Below, one piece after another: positions 16,878 through 25,900 of a stretch of 30,791 nucleotides of DNA. A program made the translations under genes and the position numbers. The stretch lies in contig DFFQ01000164.1 in NCBI GenBank assembly GCA_002371025.1, forward strand, positions 1 through 30,791, written 5' to 3'. The number at the start of each line of letters is the position of its first letter. The first letter of the stretch is position 1. The stretch is from Lachnospiraceae bacterium UBA3772 (GTDB lineage: Bacteria; Bacillota; Clostridia; Lachnospirales; Lachnospiraceae). The notes beneath the pieces are model-generated. The model ran no database searches, was not told the DNA's origin, and was given only the letters and a program-made list of their open reading frames with translations.

Positions 16878-16929
16878 CACGAAAAAACCGCTTTAAAACT
16901 AATTTTTTTTGTATAATTTTAAACTCATT

Positions 16930-16963
16930 AAAAAACGCCCGAAATTTTAATGCATTCCGGGCG
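16930..16963 (-). terminator. Terminator of the LTA-synthase-like gene
   Basis: CGCCCG (16963-16958) pairs with CGGGCG (16941-16936); six T follow on the minus strand. It lies about 10 bases after the stop codon. Confidence 0.88.
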
Positions 16964-16973
16964 ATTCGCGCAA

Positions 16974-19064
16974 TTATTTATCGTGATTTTCATAAATCAA
17001 CTTATTGGTACGAGACAGCTCATGATCGTCTTTATCAATCTGACCAACAACAATTTCTGTTCCGCTCTCTACATCACCTTTAAGGTCTGATGAAACAACT
17101 CGGATAGTAGTTTTATCTATATATTCTGTAGTCTGACGCTTACCATTGATAATGACCACCGAATAAGGAGTAAAATTTTCTCCCGTTACAGTAAGTCCGA
17201 GATCATTATAAACAGCATCATTTATAACTATCTTATACTTACTTAATCCCATGGTCATATCTACTCTCTTATATTCTGGAATATAATCATAGATATATTT
17301 CTCACCATAAAGCATATCATACTGCAGGAATTGCATAGCATAATCATAATCTGAAGTATCATCTTCATGATAAAGCTTCTGATGCATTAATTCTGCAACT
17401 CCCTTACGTTTTCTCATAAGAGAAAGAAGTCTGTCAGGGAATTCATAAGCTGTCAGATCTTTATCATTTCCTTTTTTAGTAATACCAATATTATTAATTA
17501 TCACATATTCTGTCTGATCATCATTTCCAACGCTTATCTCTCCATCAGAGAATGTAAGAGCCGGAATATGATCTCCATAAAGCACCAGCACATAAGGACG
17601 ACCTCTGTCATCGAGGCGCTGTTTTAGTTCAGCAATATCCTGATCCATCTCATAAGTCTGATTTACAAAATAACCAAACTGATTCGTGAGTTCAGGATCC
17701 CCATCATCTCGAGTAAGCTTTACATGTTCTTCGCATTTAAGCTCATCCTTAGGATATCTTCCATGTCCCTGAACTGATACACAGAAGATAAAATCCTTGG
17801 TTCTTGTAGAATCCAGAGTCTTCATTATCTCTGAAACAAGCACTTCATCCTTAGCCCATCCTGTTTCAGTAAATGTTGGATCTATCATATATTCAAGGGA
17901 AGTAAATGAATCGAATCCCATATTGGCATAAGTCTCATCTCTCGAATAGAATTTTGCCTTATTATTATGCATCGCATGAGTTGCATAACCATAATCTGAA
18001 AATATATATGCAAGAGATTCTATCGGTGTAGAAGTAAGCACCGTCTTATAAGGATATTCACCTGCACCAAAGATCTTAGACTTCATACCTGTAAGCATCT
18101 CAAATTCAGTATTTGCAGTTCCAGAACCTACAGCAGGAACTGTAAGATAACCTGATGGATATTCCTCTTTAAACTTATTAAAGTTTGCAATAGGATCTAT
18201 GTCAGTATGCATATCATTTGTACGGTTAATATCAAAGAAAGATTCCAACTGGATGATTATCACATCCGGCCTTTGAGTAACAGGGATACTCTGATCATTA
18301 TCAACAATCTTTGAATATAATTCCCTGGCTGTATCCTCGTTATAATTATCAGGCTTTGATACCCCGTTATCGATGATACTATTTGTAAAACAATATACAA
18401 AACCATAATCACTATATGCAGAAGGAAGATTTGCAAATGCATCTGAAATAAGCTTTGTCTTGATTCCAAGGATAGTCATAACATAAACCGCAAGGAATGA
18501 AACAAGACATACAATAACATTTGCAATAAAATGTATATTTCCTTTCTTAACCTTTGGTATCTTAATGAATGCGATCACAATAAGTACAACAGCAAGTCCT
18601 AATGCAACAAATAATAGTATCTGCTGAAATGGATTAAAATAAATGTCCAGCATACTGAACACATCCGATACCATCAAAAGATCGATAGCTGAGAAAGGAG
18701 TGATCCTGTATCCAAGAACAACAAAGTTTGTTATTCCAGCTGTGATCCATAAAACAGAAATAAGAGCTAAAAGGAATGCTCTCTTTCTGAATAACAATCC
18801 TACAGTAAGAGTGAAAAAGATTATAAGAAAGTTATATAAAAAAACCAATGGAGAATTGATAACAAAAAGTCCCGCCGCTATAAGAGACCTTCTGCTAAGG
18901 GCCTCTAAAGCAAATTCCATTACAAGGCCCCATACTGCACAGAAAATAAACCAGAATGAAGCAGGTTTCTTATATGACTCTTTTATCTTATGGTTAACCT
19001 TTTTAAATATTGTCTTCTTTTTAGGGTTTTTTTCTTCCACCTTTATTTCTTCTGACATCTTCAA
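16974..19064 (-). CDS. LTA synthase family membrane sulfatase/phosphoglycerol transferase
   Basis: The 696-residue protein has five N-terminal membrane segments (about residues 35-220) and an extracellular alkaline-phosphatase-fold sulfatase domain. This begins 'RPDVIIIQLESFFDI' and has the nucleophile loop GSGTANTEFEM (Thr316), 'MHNNKAKFYSRDE' and 'LYGDHIPAL'. Family enzymes move glycerol-phosphate from phosphatidylglycerol to lipoteichoic acid or related polymers. Residues 590-690 form an additional beta-rich, IPT/TIG-like extracellular domain not present in the minimal enzyme. The start is TTG at 19064 (5 bases after AGGAAGG) or ATG at 19058 (11 bases after it). It sits downstream of tRNA-Gly with no promoter of its own seen. 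Confidence 0.9.
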   Translation of the reverse strand: MKMSEEIKVEEKNPKKKTIFKKVNHKIKESYKKPASFWFIFCAVWGLVMEFALEALSRRSLIAAGLFVINSPLVFLYNFLIIFFTLTVGLLFRKRAFLLALISVLWITAGITNFVVLGYRITPFSAIDLLMVSDVFSMLDIYFNPFQQILLFVALGLAVVLIVIAFIKIPKVKKGNIHFIANVIVCLVSFLAVYVMTILGIKTKLISDAFANLPSAYSDYGFVYCFTNSIIDNGVSKPDNYNEDTARELYSKIVDNDQSIPVTQRPDVIIIQLESFFDINRTNDMHTDIDPIANFNKFKEEYPSGYLTVPAVGSGTANTEFEMLTGMKSKIFGAGEYPYKTVLTSTPIESLAYIFSDYGYATHAMHNNKAKFYSRDETYANMGFDSFTSLEYMIDPTFTETGWAKDEVLVSEIMKTLDSTRTKDFIFCVSVQGHGRYPKDELKCEEHVKLTRDDGDPELTNQFGYFVNQTYEMDQDIAELKQRLDDRGRPYVLVLYGDHIPALTFSDGEISVGNDDQTEYVIINNIGITKKGNDKDLTAYEFPDRLLSLMRKRKGVAELMHQKLYHEDDTSDYDYAMQFLQYDMLYGEKYIYDYIPEYKRVDMTMGLSKYKIVINDAVYNDLGLTVTGENFTPYSVVIINGKRQTTEYIDKTTIRVVSSDLKGDVESGTEIVVGQIDKDDHELSRTNKLIYENHDK

Positions 19065-19083
19065 CCAAACCTTCCTATATGCG

Positions 19084-19113
19084 AAAAAAGGGACTAATTA
19101 ATTAGTCCCTTTT
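19084..19113 (-). terminator. Terminator after tRNA-Gly
   Basis: A perfect 28-base palindrome (AAAAGGGACTAATT and its complement) is followed by T on the minus strand, giving six T in a row. It lies 12 bases after the tRNA and ends about 9 bases before the ribosome binding site of the LTA-synthase-like gene. Confidence 0.88.
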
Positions 19114-19124
19114 CCTAAGTGAAG

Positions 19125-19196
19125 AGCGCGAGACGGGAATCGAACCCGCGACCTTCTCCTTGGCAAGGAGACGCTCCACCGCTGAGCCACTCGCGC
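19125..19196 (-). tRNA. tRNA-Gly (anticodon GCC)
   Basis: The 72-base gene folds as a full cloverleaf. The acceptor stem is GCGCGAG/CTCGCGC with a U discriminator. The D arm is GCTC...GAGC. The anticodon arm is TCTCC-TTGCCAA-GGAGA, with GCC at 19164-19162. The T arm is CGCGGGTTCGATTCCCG. The 3' CCA is not encoded and must be added. It has its own strong promoter and terminator. Confidence 0.97.
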
Positions 19197-19210
19197 TTAA
19201 CTTTTTGTTG

Positions 19211-19239
19211 TTGTCCTCAGTGCTTCTCGCTGACGACAA
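19211..19239 (-). other. Leader hairpin before tRNA-Gly
   Basis: TTGTC and TCAG (19239-19231) pair with CTGA and GACAA (19220-19211), with one internal G-G mismatch. The helix lies at the predicted transcript 5' end and would be removed on tRNA maturation. Confidence 0.4.
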
Positions 19240-19244
19240 AATGA

Positions 19245-19273
19245 ATATTATCACAACTCTATATATGTGTCAA
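19245..19273 (-). promoter_or_regulatory. tRNA-Gly promoter
   Basis: Consensus -35 TTGACA (19273-19268), 17-base spacer, -10 TAATAT (19250-19245) with extended TG, on the minus strand. This is among the strongest promoter matches in the window, as expected for a stable RNA. Confidence 0.88.
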
Positions 19274-19324
19274 CACAAATTTTCATTTTTTTTTACAATT
19301 TTTTCTCACCCTTTAAAAAACGGC

Positions 19325-20158
19325 TTAAACCCGTGATTTTTCGGGGTCTATCAACCTTGAAAAATATTCTTTTTTTATCATCTCAATTTCATTTTCATTA
19401 AAAATTTTATATAACTCTTCTACAATTTCAGAAGAAATTTTTATCCTTGGAACATCACTTATATTTAAGAAACCGATCACATCTTTATATTCATCCGGAA
19501 CATCAAATTCTGTTATATTGATCCCTATCCCTATTATCACAGTAGAGATCATTTTGCTTTCAAGATCTGATATAGCCTCAGTTAATATTCCTGCCACCTT
19601 CTTATTCTTATAGAAGATATCATTGACCCATTTAAGACCCACTTCATCCCTGATATATCTTTCTATAACTCTTTTAACGGCTACTGCTGCATAGATAGTT
19701 ATAATATCTGCCTCATCCTGGTAAAGCTCCTTAGAAAAGATCAGGGACATATATATTCCTTTTCCTTTCTCAGACAGAAATGACTTTCCTCCTCTTCCTC
19801 TTCCCCTGGTCTGACCATCAGAAATAATGAGGCAAGGGGCCACATTCTCATCATTTGCAAGAAGTCGCTTTGCCTCATTATTAGTAGAATCTAATGAATC
19901 ATATGTAATGATATTAATATCCTTTAATTCTTCCGGAAGGAAGTTTCTTATTCCTTCCTCTGATATCACATCCGAATTATTTGGGATATAATATCCTAAA
20001 GTTCTATGGCTTTCTATATTATAGCCTGCATTTTTCAGGGAATTGATCGCCTTCCAGACAGCATTCCTTGATACTTTAAATTTATCTGCCATATCCTGAC
20101 CAGATATAGCTTTGCCCCTGTTCTGCTCTAATTCCCTTAAAATATCATCTTTAAGCAT
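19325..20158 (-). CDS. birA: Biotin--[acetyl-CoA-carboxylase] ligase / biotin repressor BirA, C-terminally short
   Basis: BirA makes biotinyl-AMP and attaches biotin to carboxyl carrier proteins; with its helix-turn-helix it can repress biotin genes. The N-terminal wHTH is 'ISGQDMADKFKVSRNAVWK' followed by 'AGYNIESHRTLGYYI'. The ligase core has 'YDSLDSTNNEAKRLL', the biotin loop 'GQTRGRGRGGKSF' and the lysine of 'GLKWVNDIF'. I start at ATG 20158 (AAAGG 9 bases upstream); a TTG at 20164 is too close to the site. The 277-residue product stops just after EYFSRLIDPEKSRV, so the roughly 45-residue C-terminal SH3-like domain of BirA is missing. No other frame downstream restores it. Confidence 0.93.
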   Translation of the reverse strand: MLKDDILRELEQNRGKAISGQDMADKFKVSRNAVWKAINSLKNAGYNIESHRTLGYYIPNNSDVISEEGIRNFLPEELKDINIITYDSLDSTNNEAKRLLANDENVAPCLIISDGQTRGRGRGGKSFLSEKGKGIYMSLIFSKELYQDEADIITIYAAVAVKRVIERYIRDEVGLKWVNDIFYKNKKVAGILTEAISDLESKMISTVIIGIGINITEFDVPDEYKDVIGFLNISDVPRIKISSEIVEELYKIFNENEIEMIKKEYFSRLIDPEKSRV

Positions 20159-20183
20159 CGCCAAATACCTTTGATCTTATAAT

Positions 20184-20645
20184 TTATTTGTCTAAATCTC
20201 TGTCAGGAAGAAGAGCCAACTCTTCTTTAATTGTACGAAGAACGATATGAGTCTCTGTCTTTTCTACACCCTCATATCCCTTGATATCCTTATATGCATT
20301 ATCAAGGCCTTCAGTAGTATCTGTAACGATACGAAGGACAAAATCAAATTCACCTGTCTGATAGTAGCATGAAGCAATACTGTTGTTGTCCTGAACTAAC
20401 TTAACAAATCCTTCGTAATAATCAGGATGCTTAAGTGAAACTTCCATAAGAGCAACCATATTGTTTCCTAATTTTTTCTGATCGATATCAATTGTATATC
20501 CCTTAATAAGTCCAGATGTTTCAAGTTTATGGATTCTTTCAATTACAGCTGATACAGAAAGATTGATCTCCTCACTAATGGAAGATGCTGTAAGTCTCGC
20601 ATTACCTTTAAGACATTTAAGTATCTTCATATCGATATTATCCAT
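20184..20645 (-). CDS. Lrp/AsnC family transcriptional regulator
   Basis: The 153-residue product has an N-terminal helix-turn-helix (NIDMKILKCLKGNARLTASS, ISEEINLSVSAVIERIHKL) and a C-terminal RAM/AsnC effector domain (VALMEVSLKHPDYYEGF, ACYYQTGEFDFVLRIVTDT). Family members bind amino acids and form octamers. The ATG at 20645 is chosen: GGAGG lies 8 bases upstream. The frame from 20666 starts inside the leader and would place that site in coding DNA. It lies 25 bases before birA, so the two are probably co-transcribed. Effector and targets cannot be told from sequence. Confidence 0.9.
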   Translation of the reverse strand: MDNIDMKILKCLKGNARLTASSISEEINLSVSAVIERIHKLETSGLIKGYTIDIDQKKLGNNMVALMEVSLKHPDYYEGFVKLVQDNNSIASCYYQTGEFDFVLRIVTDTTEGLDNAYKDIKGYEGVEKTETHIVLRTIKEELALLPDRDLDK

Positions 20646-20668
20646 TTTTAATCCTCCAAATTCCATTT

Positions 20669-20698
20669 AAAAACCGGTAAAGAAATATTTACCGGTTT
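20669..20698 (-). terminator. Hairpin between the small membrane protein and the Lrp-type gene
   Basis: AAACCGGTAAA (20698-20688) pairs with TTTACCGGTTT (20681-20671), 11 bp with a 6-base loop, followed by five T on the minus strand. It ends only about 12 bases before the ribosome binding site of the Lrp-type gene, so it could be a terminator for pyrE or an attenuator for the regulator. Confidence 0.7.
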
Positions 20699-20704
20699 AA
20701 ATAA

Positions 20705-20854
20705 TTAAAATAATATATTGCTTTTTGTCTTGAGCAGTTTACCGCCTGCGACAATGTTAAGAACTCCCAATGTGATTCCAAACACAATAAGAAGAATGCC
20801 GATCACAATATTGTATGAGCCAGCGCCCTTCATAACCTTATATACTCTCTCCAT
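20705..20854 (-). CDS. Small single-span membrane protein (49 residues)
   Basis: An open frame from ATG 20854 to TAA 20705 encodes a short basic start (MERVYKVMKGAGS), one membrane span (YNIVIGILLIVFGITLGVLN) and a basic tail (GGKLLKTKSN). TAAGG lies 8 bases upstream of the start. It begins 26 bases after the pyrE stop and ends just before a terminator hairpin, which fits the last gene of a pyrE transcript. No family name is known to me. The membrane span, ribosome binding site and placement support a real gene. Confidence 0.75.
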   Translation of the reverse strand: MERVYKVMKGAGSYNIVIGILLIVFGITLGVLNIVAGGKLLKTKSNILF

Positions 20855-20880
20855 AATTTATACCTTATCCTTTCAGAAAA

Positions 20881-21549
20881 TTAAGCACCATACTGCTCAT
20901 AATACGCATCAATTCGGCCTTTTATTTCATCATCAATGATAACCTTGCCATTATATGGCTTATTATAAAGATGCTCAACAACCTCAGCCATAGTAACTAT
21001 TGCTGTAGTCTTAAGACCATAATTCTCTTCTATCTCTGTAAGAGCACTCTTCTTCTCACCACGCTCCATACGATCTACAGAAACGCAAAGTCCAAGAACA
21101 GATACATTACCCTGAGCTTTGATTATAGGAAGTGTCTCTTTAATTGATGTTCCTGCTGTAGTTACATCTTCAATGATTATAACCTTATCATTATCAGAAA
21201 TAGGACTTCCAAGAAGGATACCTGTATCACCATGATCCTTAACTTCCTTACGGTTTGAACAATATTTAATATCTTTTCCGTATTCTTCACTGATAGCCAT
21301 AGTTGTGGCAACTGTAAGAGGAATACCCTTATATGCTGGTCCGAAAAGAATATCAAAATCAAGACCAAACTTCTCATTTATAGCCTTTGCATAATACTTA
21401 CCAAGTCTTGCAAGCTGTGAACCACTTCTGTAAAAACCTGTATTTACAAAGAAAGGTGTCTTTCTTCCACTTTTAGTAACAAAGTCACCGAATTTAAGTA
21501 CATTGCAATCAATCATAAATTCAATGAATTCTTCTTTATAACGTTCCAT
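20881..21549 (-). CDS. pyrE: Orotate phosphoribosyltransferase
   Basis: PyrE joins orotate and PRPP to make OMP in pyrimidine synthesis. The 222-residue product has 'GDFVTKSGRKTPFFVNTGFY', 'DILFGPAYKGIPL', 'EVKDHGDTG' (the mobile loop) and the PRPP-binding motif VIIIEDVTTAGTS. The ATG at 21549 is preceded by AGGAGG, 11 bases away. It stands apart from other pyr genes; coaBC is upstream and a small membrane protein gene downstream. A promoter and a hairpin precede it. No PyrR-type attenuator sequence was recognised. Confidence 0.96.
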   Translation of the reverse strand: MERYKEEFIEFMIDCNVLKFGDFVTKSGRKTPFFVNTGFYRSGSQLARLGKYYAKAINEKFGLDFDILFGPAYKGIPLTVATTMAISEEYGKDIKYCSNRKEVKDHGDTGILLGSPISDNDKVIIIEDVTTAGTSIKETLPIIKAQGNVSVLGLCVSVDRMERGEKKSALTEIEENYGLKTTAIVTMAEVVEHLYNKPYNGKVIIDDEIKGRIDAYYEQYGA

Positions 21550-21580
21550 CTCTAGCGAGTCCTCCTGAATTACTCAAAAT

Positions 21581-21610
21581 GAAGCGCATTAAAAAACATT
21601 AATGCGCTTC
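21581..21610 (-). other. Strong hairpin at the start of the pyrE leader
   Basis: GAAGCGCATTAA (21610-21599) pairs with TTAATGCGCTTC (21592-21581), a perfect 12-bp stem with a 6-base loop. It lies at the predicted transcription start. Only a weak ATTTT follows, so it may be a 5' stabiliser, an attenuator, or a terminator for transcripts from coaBC. Confidence 0.65.
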
Positions 21611-21613
21611 TTC

Positions 21614-21642
21614 ATTTTATCATAAATGTAAAAACTATTCAA
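21614..21642 (-). promoter_or_regulatory. pyrE promoter
   Basis: -35 TTGAAT (21642-21637), 17-base spacer, -10 TAAAAT (21619-21614) with extended TG, on the minus strand. Confidence 0.75.
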
Positions 21643-21712
21643 TATACCAACCCTAAGGCAAACTATTACACCTTTTAGTGATTCAAGCAAAAAACTTTCA
21701 AAAACTGTCTTT

Positions 21713-22921
21713 TTATATTCTGGTTTCGCCCATCATTTTCTGGATCCTGTCCAGAATAGCCGCTGAGCAATCCATTTTAGACATAATAGGAAGCTTTTCA
21801 AGTCCATCCCTGGTTATAACTGTGATGACATTTGTATCCACCTTATAACCTGCTCCAGGTTCAGTAAGAAGATTGGCACAGATCATATCACAATTCTTTT
21901 TACTAAGCTTCTCTGATGAATTCTCTATAAGGTCTCTTGTTTCCATTGAAAAACCACAGATAAACTGCCCAGCTTTTTTATGTTCTCCCAAATACTTAAG
22001 TATATCTTTTGTCCTCTTAAGTTCGATAGATGAATCTCCATCCTTTTTCTTTATCTTATTATCTGCCACTACAGCAGGTGTATAGTCAGCCACAGCCGCT
22101 GCCATAATAACAATATCAGCATCTTCGCTTTCTTTTGTTACTGCATTAAACATATCTTCTGCAGATTTCACCATTACACCTTTTACATTGTCCACCATAG
22201 GGATACTTACAGGACCTGAAACAAGAGTTACATCAGCCCCCTTCATTCTTGCTACTCTGGCAAGACTGTAACCCATTTTACCTGATGAATGATTTGTAAT
22301 AAATCTCACAGGATCAAATGATTCTTCTGTAGGACCGGCAGATACCACCACCTTCTTACCCTTAAGTGTTTTTTCATAAGCAATTGCATCAAGAACCTGT
22401 TCTACAAGGTATTCTTCCTTAGGAAGTTTTCCTTTTCCATCATAGCCACATGCCAAATGGCCTTCTGTCGGCTCAATTATCGAATATCCAAACCTCTTAA
22501 GCTTACTTATATTGTCCTGAACAATCTTATTTTCATACATATAAACATTCATGGATGGACATATAAGCACTGGACATCTGGCAGGAAGAACTGCTGTTGT
22601 AAGCATATCATCAGCAATACCATTTGCGATCTTACCAACCACATCTGCAGAACAAGGCGCTATAAGGATACAATCTGCGGATGTTCCAAGTTCTATATGA
22701 GGAACTATAGTCTTATCCTCATATTCATCAAATACATCTACAAATACCTTATTTTTTGTAAGGATCTCTAAAGTCTCTGCAGTAATAAACTTAGTAGCAT
22801 TACGTGTCATAATCACATGTACATCTGCCCCCTGCTTTACAAGGAGGCTGGCAGTATTTGCCATTTTATAGGCTGCAATACTACCTGTTATTCCAAGTAA
22901 AATATTCTTTCCTTTAAGCAT
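21713..22921 (-). CDS. coaBC: Bifunctional phosphopantothenoylcysteine decarboxylase / phosphopantothenate--cysteine ligase
   Basis: CoaBC carries out two successive steps of coenzyme A synthesis. The flavin-dependent CoaC half opens with 'ILLGITGSIAAYKMAN'. It has the active-site His in VPHIELG, 'APCSADVVGKIANGIADDM', the PSMNVYMYEN motif and the cysteine of LACGYDGKGKLP. The CoaB half (from about residue 185) has 'VVSAGPTEESFDPVRFITNH', 'SSGKMGYSLAR', 'AAAVADYTP' and the lysine-rich KIKK. Its 402 residues are the normal length. The ATG has GAGGTGA 5 bases upstream. It begins 21 bases after the hybrid sensor gene, so it is probably the last gene of the argD transcript. Confidence 0.96.
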   Translation of the reverse strand: MLKGKNILLGITGSIAAYKMANTASLLVKQGADVHVIMTRNATKFITAETLEILTKNKVFVDVFDEYEDKTIVPHIELGTSADCILIAPCSADVVGKIANGIADDMLTTAVLPARCPVLICPSMNVYMYENKIVQDNISKLKRFGYSIIEPTEGHLACGYDGKGKLPKEEYLVEQVLDAIAYEKTLKGKKVVVSAGPTEESFDPVRFITNHSSGKMGYSLARVARMKGADVTLVSGPVSIPMVDNVKGVMVKSAEDMFNAVTKESEDADIVIMAAAVADYTPAVVADNKIKKKDGDSSIELKRTKDILKYLGEHKKAGQFICGFSMETRDLIENSSEKLSKKNCDMICANLLTEPGAGYKVDTNVITVITRDGLEKLPIMSKMDCSAAILDRIQKMMGETRI

Positions 22922-22942
22922 TTGTCACCTCGTTAATGATAT

Positions 22943-25900
22943 TTACTGTTTAAGTTCAATATAAGTGATGATAAGTTCTTTGGTAGTATCGTAATCTTCA
23001 TCATTTACGCTCTTTACCAATACTTCAACAAATTCGTTATCATCTCCCTGATATTCATGAGAAGCAATATCTTTTACTATCTCTCTCACTTTATCAAAAT
23101 CTTTACCATCTACTGCTAATTGAATATTTGTAAGTTTATCCAGACTGACTATTGCTGATGGTTTTTCAACTTTACTAATTACTTCACCTGCTACGTCTTC
23201 TGTGCTTACATCTTCTTCCTTCTTTTCTTGTGTTGTAAGGATCTCAGTTCTGTCAGATACAGCTCTTGACGCATATTCCTCATCAGATGTACCCTGTTTT
23301 GAATCAACGAAATCAAGGTAATCACCTACTATATCCTGAGTTTCTTCAAGCTTCTTACAAAGTCTGTCAAGATTATCTCTTACATAATTTCTATTACCGA
23401 TATTTATAGCCGCATTTATCATGGTTATCTCTTTATAAAGATCTGAAGCACCAATGTTCTGGGCAGAAGTTCTTATATTATGTATCCTGTTTCTAAATGC
23501 TCTGTAATTCTCAGTAAATTTCTCTTTTAATTCGTCTGTTATAGTAAGATTCTGATTATAATATGTATCAAGGATCTTATTATAAACATCAATATTTCCA
23601 CCAATCTTTTCAAGAGTACCAACTACATCGATATACTGTTGAAGAGTATTTAATCCTTCACTATATCTGGACTCACTCATATACTGAACAATATCGTTGG
23701 ATTTATATTTTATCATAGATGATGGAAGAGTCTTTACTATAACTGTTGCCAGACTTACGATATCCAGAGGCTTAACTATAACTTCATTAAATCCATTTCT
23801 CTTTAATTCTTCAGTTGTTTCGCCTATAGCATCGACACTCATAGCAATAACCGGCACGGTTCTTGCATTATCCTTAACAATTTCTCTTATCTCTCTTAAG
23901 GCATCAAGCCCATTCATTACAGGCATTTCAGCATCCATGAAAATGACATCATATTCATTATTCATGACCATATCAATGGCATTTATTCCGCTGCCTGCAA
24001 TGTCGACCTTCATCTCCATCTGTTTTAATACACCTACTGCAACAGATCTGCTGAGATCATCATCGTCAACAATAAGAGCATTTACATCAGGAGTTATCAT
24101 CTTAGATGCTTCTTCCTTAGATATTCTTTCGATAGAATTAATATCTACAGATCCTGTTACAACTTCTTCCTCAGGCTTAGACTGTAACAGAGAAATTGTA
24201 AATGTAGATCCGGCACCATAAGTAGAATCTACTTCAATCTGACCATTCATTACTTCACAAAGTTTTTTAGCTATAGCAAGATTGATATTTCCACTGCCCT
24301 TTTTCTTCTTATTCTCTCCAAGGGAATAAGCTTCAAATATAGTATCTATCTGATCTGCCTGAATACCTATACCGGTATCAGAGATACTAAATACAAGATT
24401 CTGTACCACTTCATTCTTATCCTTGATCTCATAACAGTCAACGGATAACGTGATTGTTCCTTCTTTCGTATACTTAGAAGCATTATCCATTATTATCTGA
24501 AGAAGTGTCTTGATTTTTTCAAAATCACCTACAAGGATATCTGGAATCTGATCACCTAAATCCACAAGGAACCTTACAGGCCGTCCCTCCAGCTGATTAA
24601 TTATATTATCACTTATATCACACACAAGAGTTGTAATTGAATAAGGTGCATTATTAGGTTTAACACGTCCTGCTTCAAGTCTTGCAAGCTGTATGGTCTC
24701 ATCAACTCTATAAAGGATATTCTGACTGGTGGTAATGATATTTTGAATCTCTTCATCCTCATCACTGTCATGTCTGTGATTCTTTCTTAAGCTTTCTGCT
24801 AAAGTGATGATGGCATTTACCGGAATCTTGATTTCATTACTCATATTAGCAAGGAAGTCTGTTTTTGCAGTATTAGATTTAACCGCATCCTCATGCTCTT
24901 TGGATAATTTCTCAATCTCCTGATTCTGACCTGCATATCTTCTCTGAAACCTTATAAGAGAAACGGACGCCGCAAACATAAGGCCAATAATGATAATCAT
25001 TCCAATGATCTTAACTATCTTTGTTTCAAAAAAACCAAATTCCTTATATATCTCAAAGGTAATGGTCTTTTCACTTTCTATTCCATCTCCATTTTTAGCA
25101 GTAACCGTAAATGTATAATTACCGCCATCAAGGTTGGTATAAACTGCCTGAAATGCATCCGTACCTTTTATAGTTGTCTCCTGACTGTCAAATCCATCCA
25201 GTTTATATGTAGCCTTTATATTATCTCTGTTGGTATATGAAAGAACCGAAAATGATATAGCTACTCTTTGAGTTTTCGCAGGTATCCTTATACTTCCACC
25301 AATCTGATCAAAATAATAAATTTTGTCATCAATATCCACCTCTGAAATAGTAAGACGTGGAGATATATTATTAATTCTCAGATCCGAGTTGTCCAACATT
25401 ACAATACCATCATTTGTACAGATATAGATTCTATGACTTTCATCAATTATAGATTTAGAATTAATTGTTATTTTCTTTCTAAGTCCATCACTCTGAGAAA
25501 AATATCTGTCCTGCAATGCTTCAGCGCTTATTAGTCTGCTTTCAGTAGTCTTAAGAACGCCCTTTGAACCTATGATATAAATAAACTGTGTGTCATCTAC
25601 CTTATCTATAAGAATGTCATAAATATTATTTGAAAAATCAATATTAGATATAGCTCTTATAGAATCATTATAAAGAGAAAGGCCATTATCCGTACCTATG
25701 TATACACCCTGTTCTCCCTTTTTAAAACAGGTGATAACATTTGAAGTAAGGCCATCTTTATCTGTATAATTTATAACCTTATCCCCATCTATGATATAAA
25801 GACCGCCGCCATCAGACCCAGCAAATATACAGCCCTCTTCATCTTCATAAAGAGATGTGATATTTGAATATACAACCCCTTCCTGATATGAATAATTCTT

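Noticed and set aside
19325..19390. Frameshift explaining the short BirA
   Set aside because: The +1 frame stops at once, and the other frame gives a short basic peptide unlike the BirA C-terminal domain.
21550..21620. PyrR-type attenuator before pyrE
   Set aside because: No PyrR-binding loop and no mutually exclusive antiterminator helix could be drawn.
23697..24221. 174-residue plus-strand open frame
   Set aside because: It lies antisense to the receiver domain of the sensor gene and has no recognisable domain.
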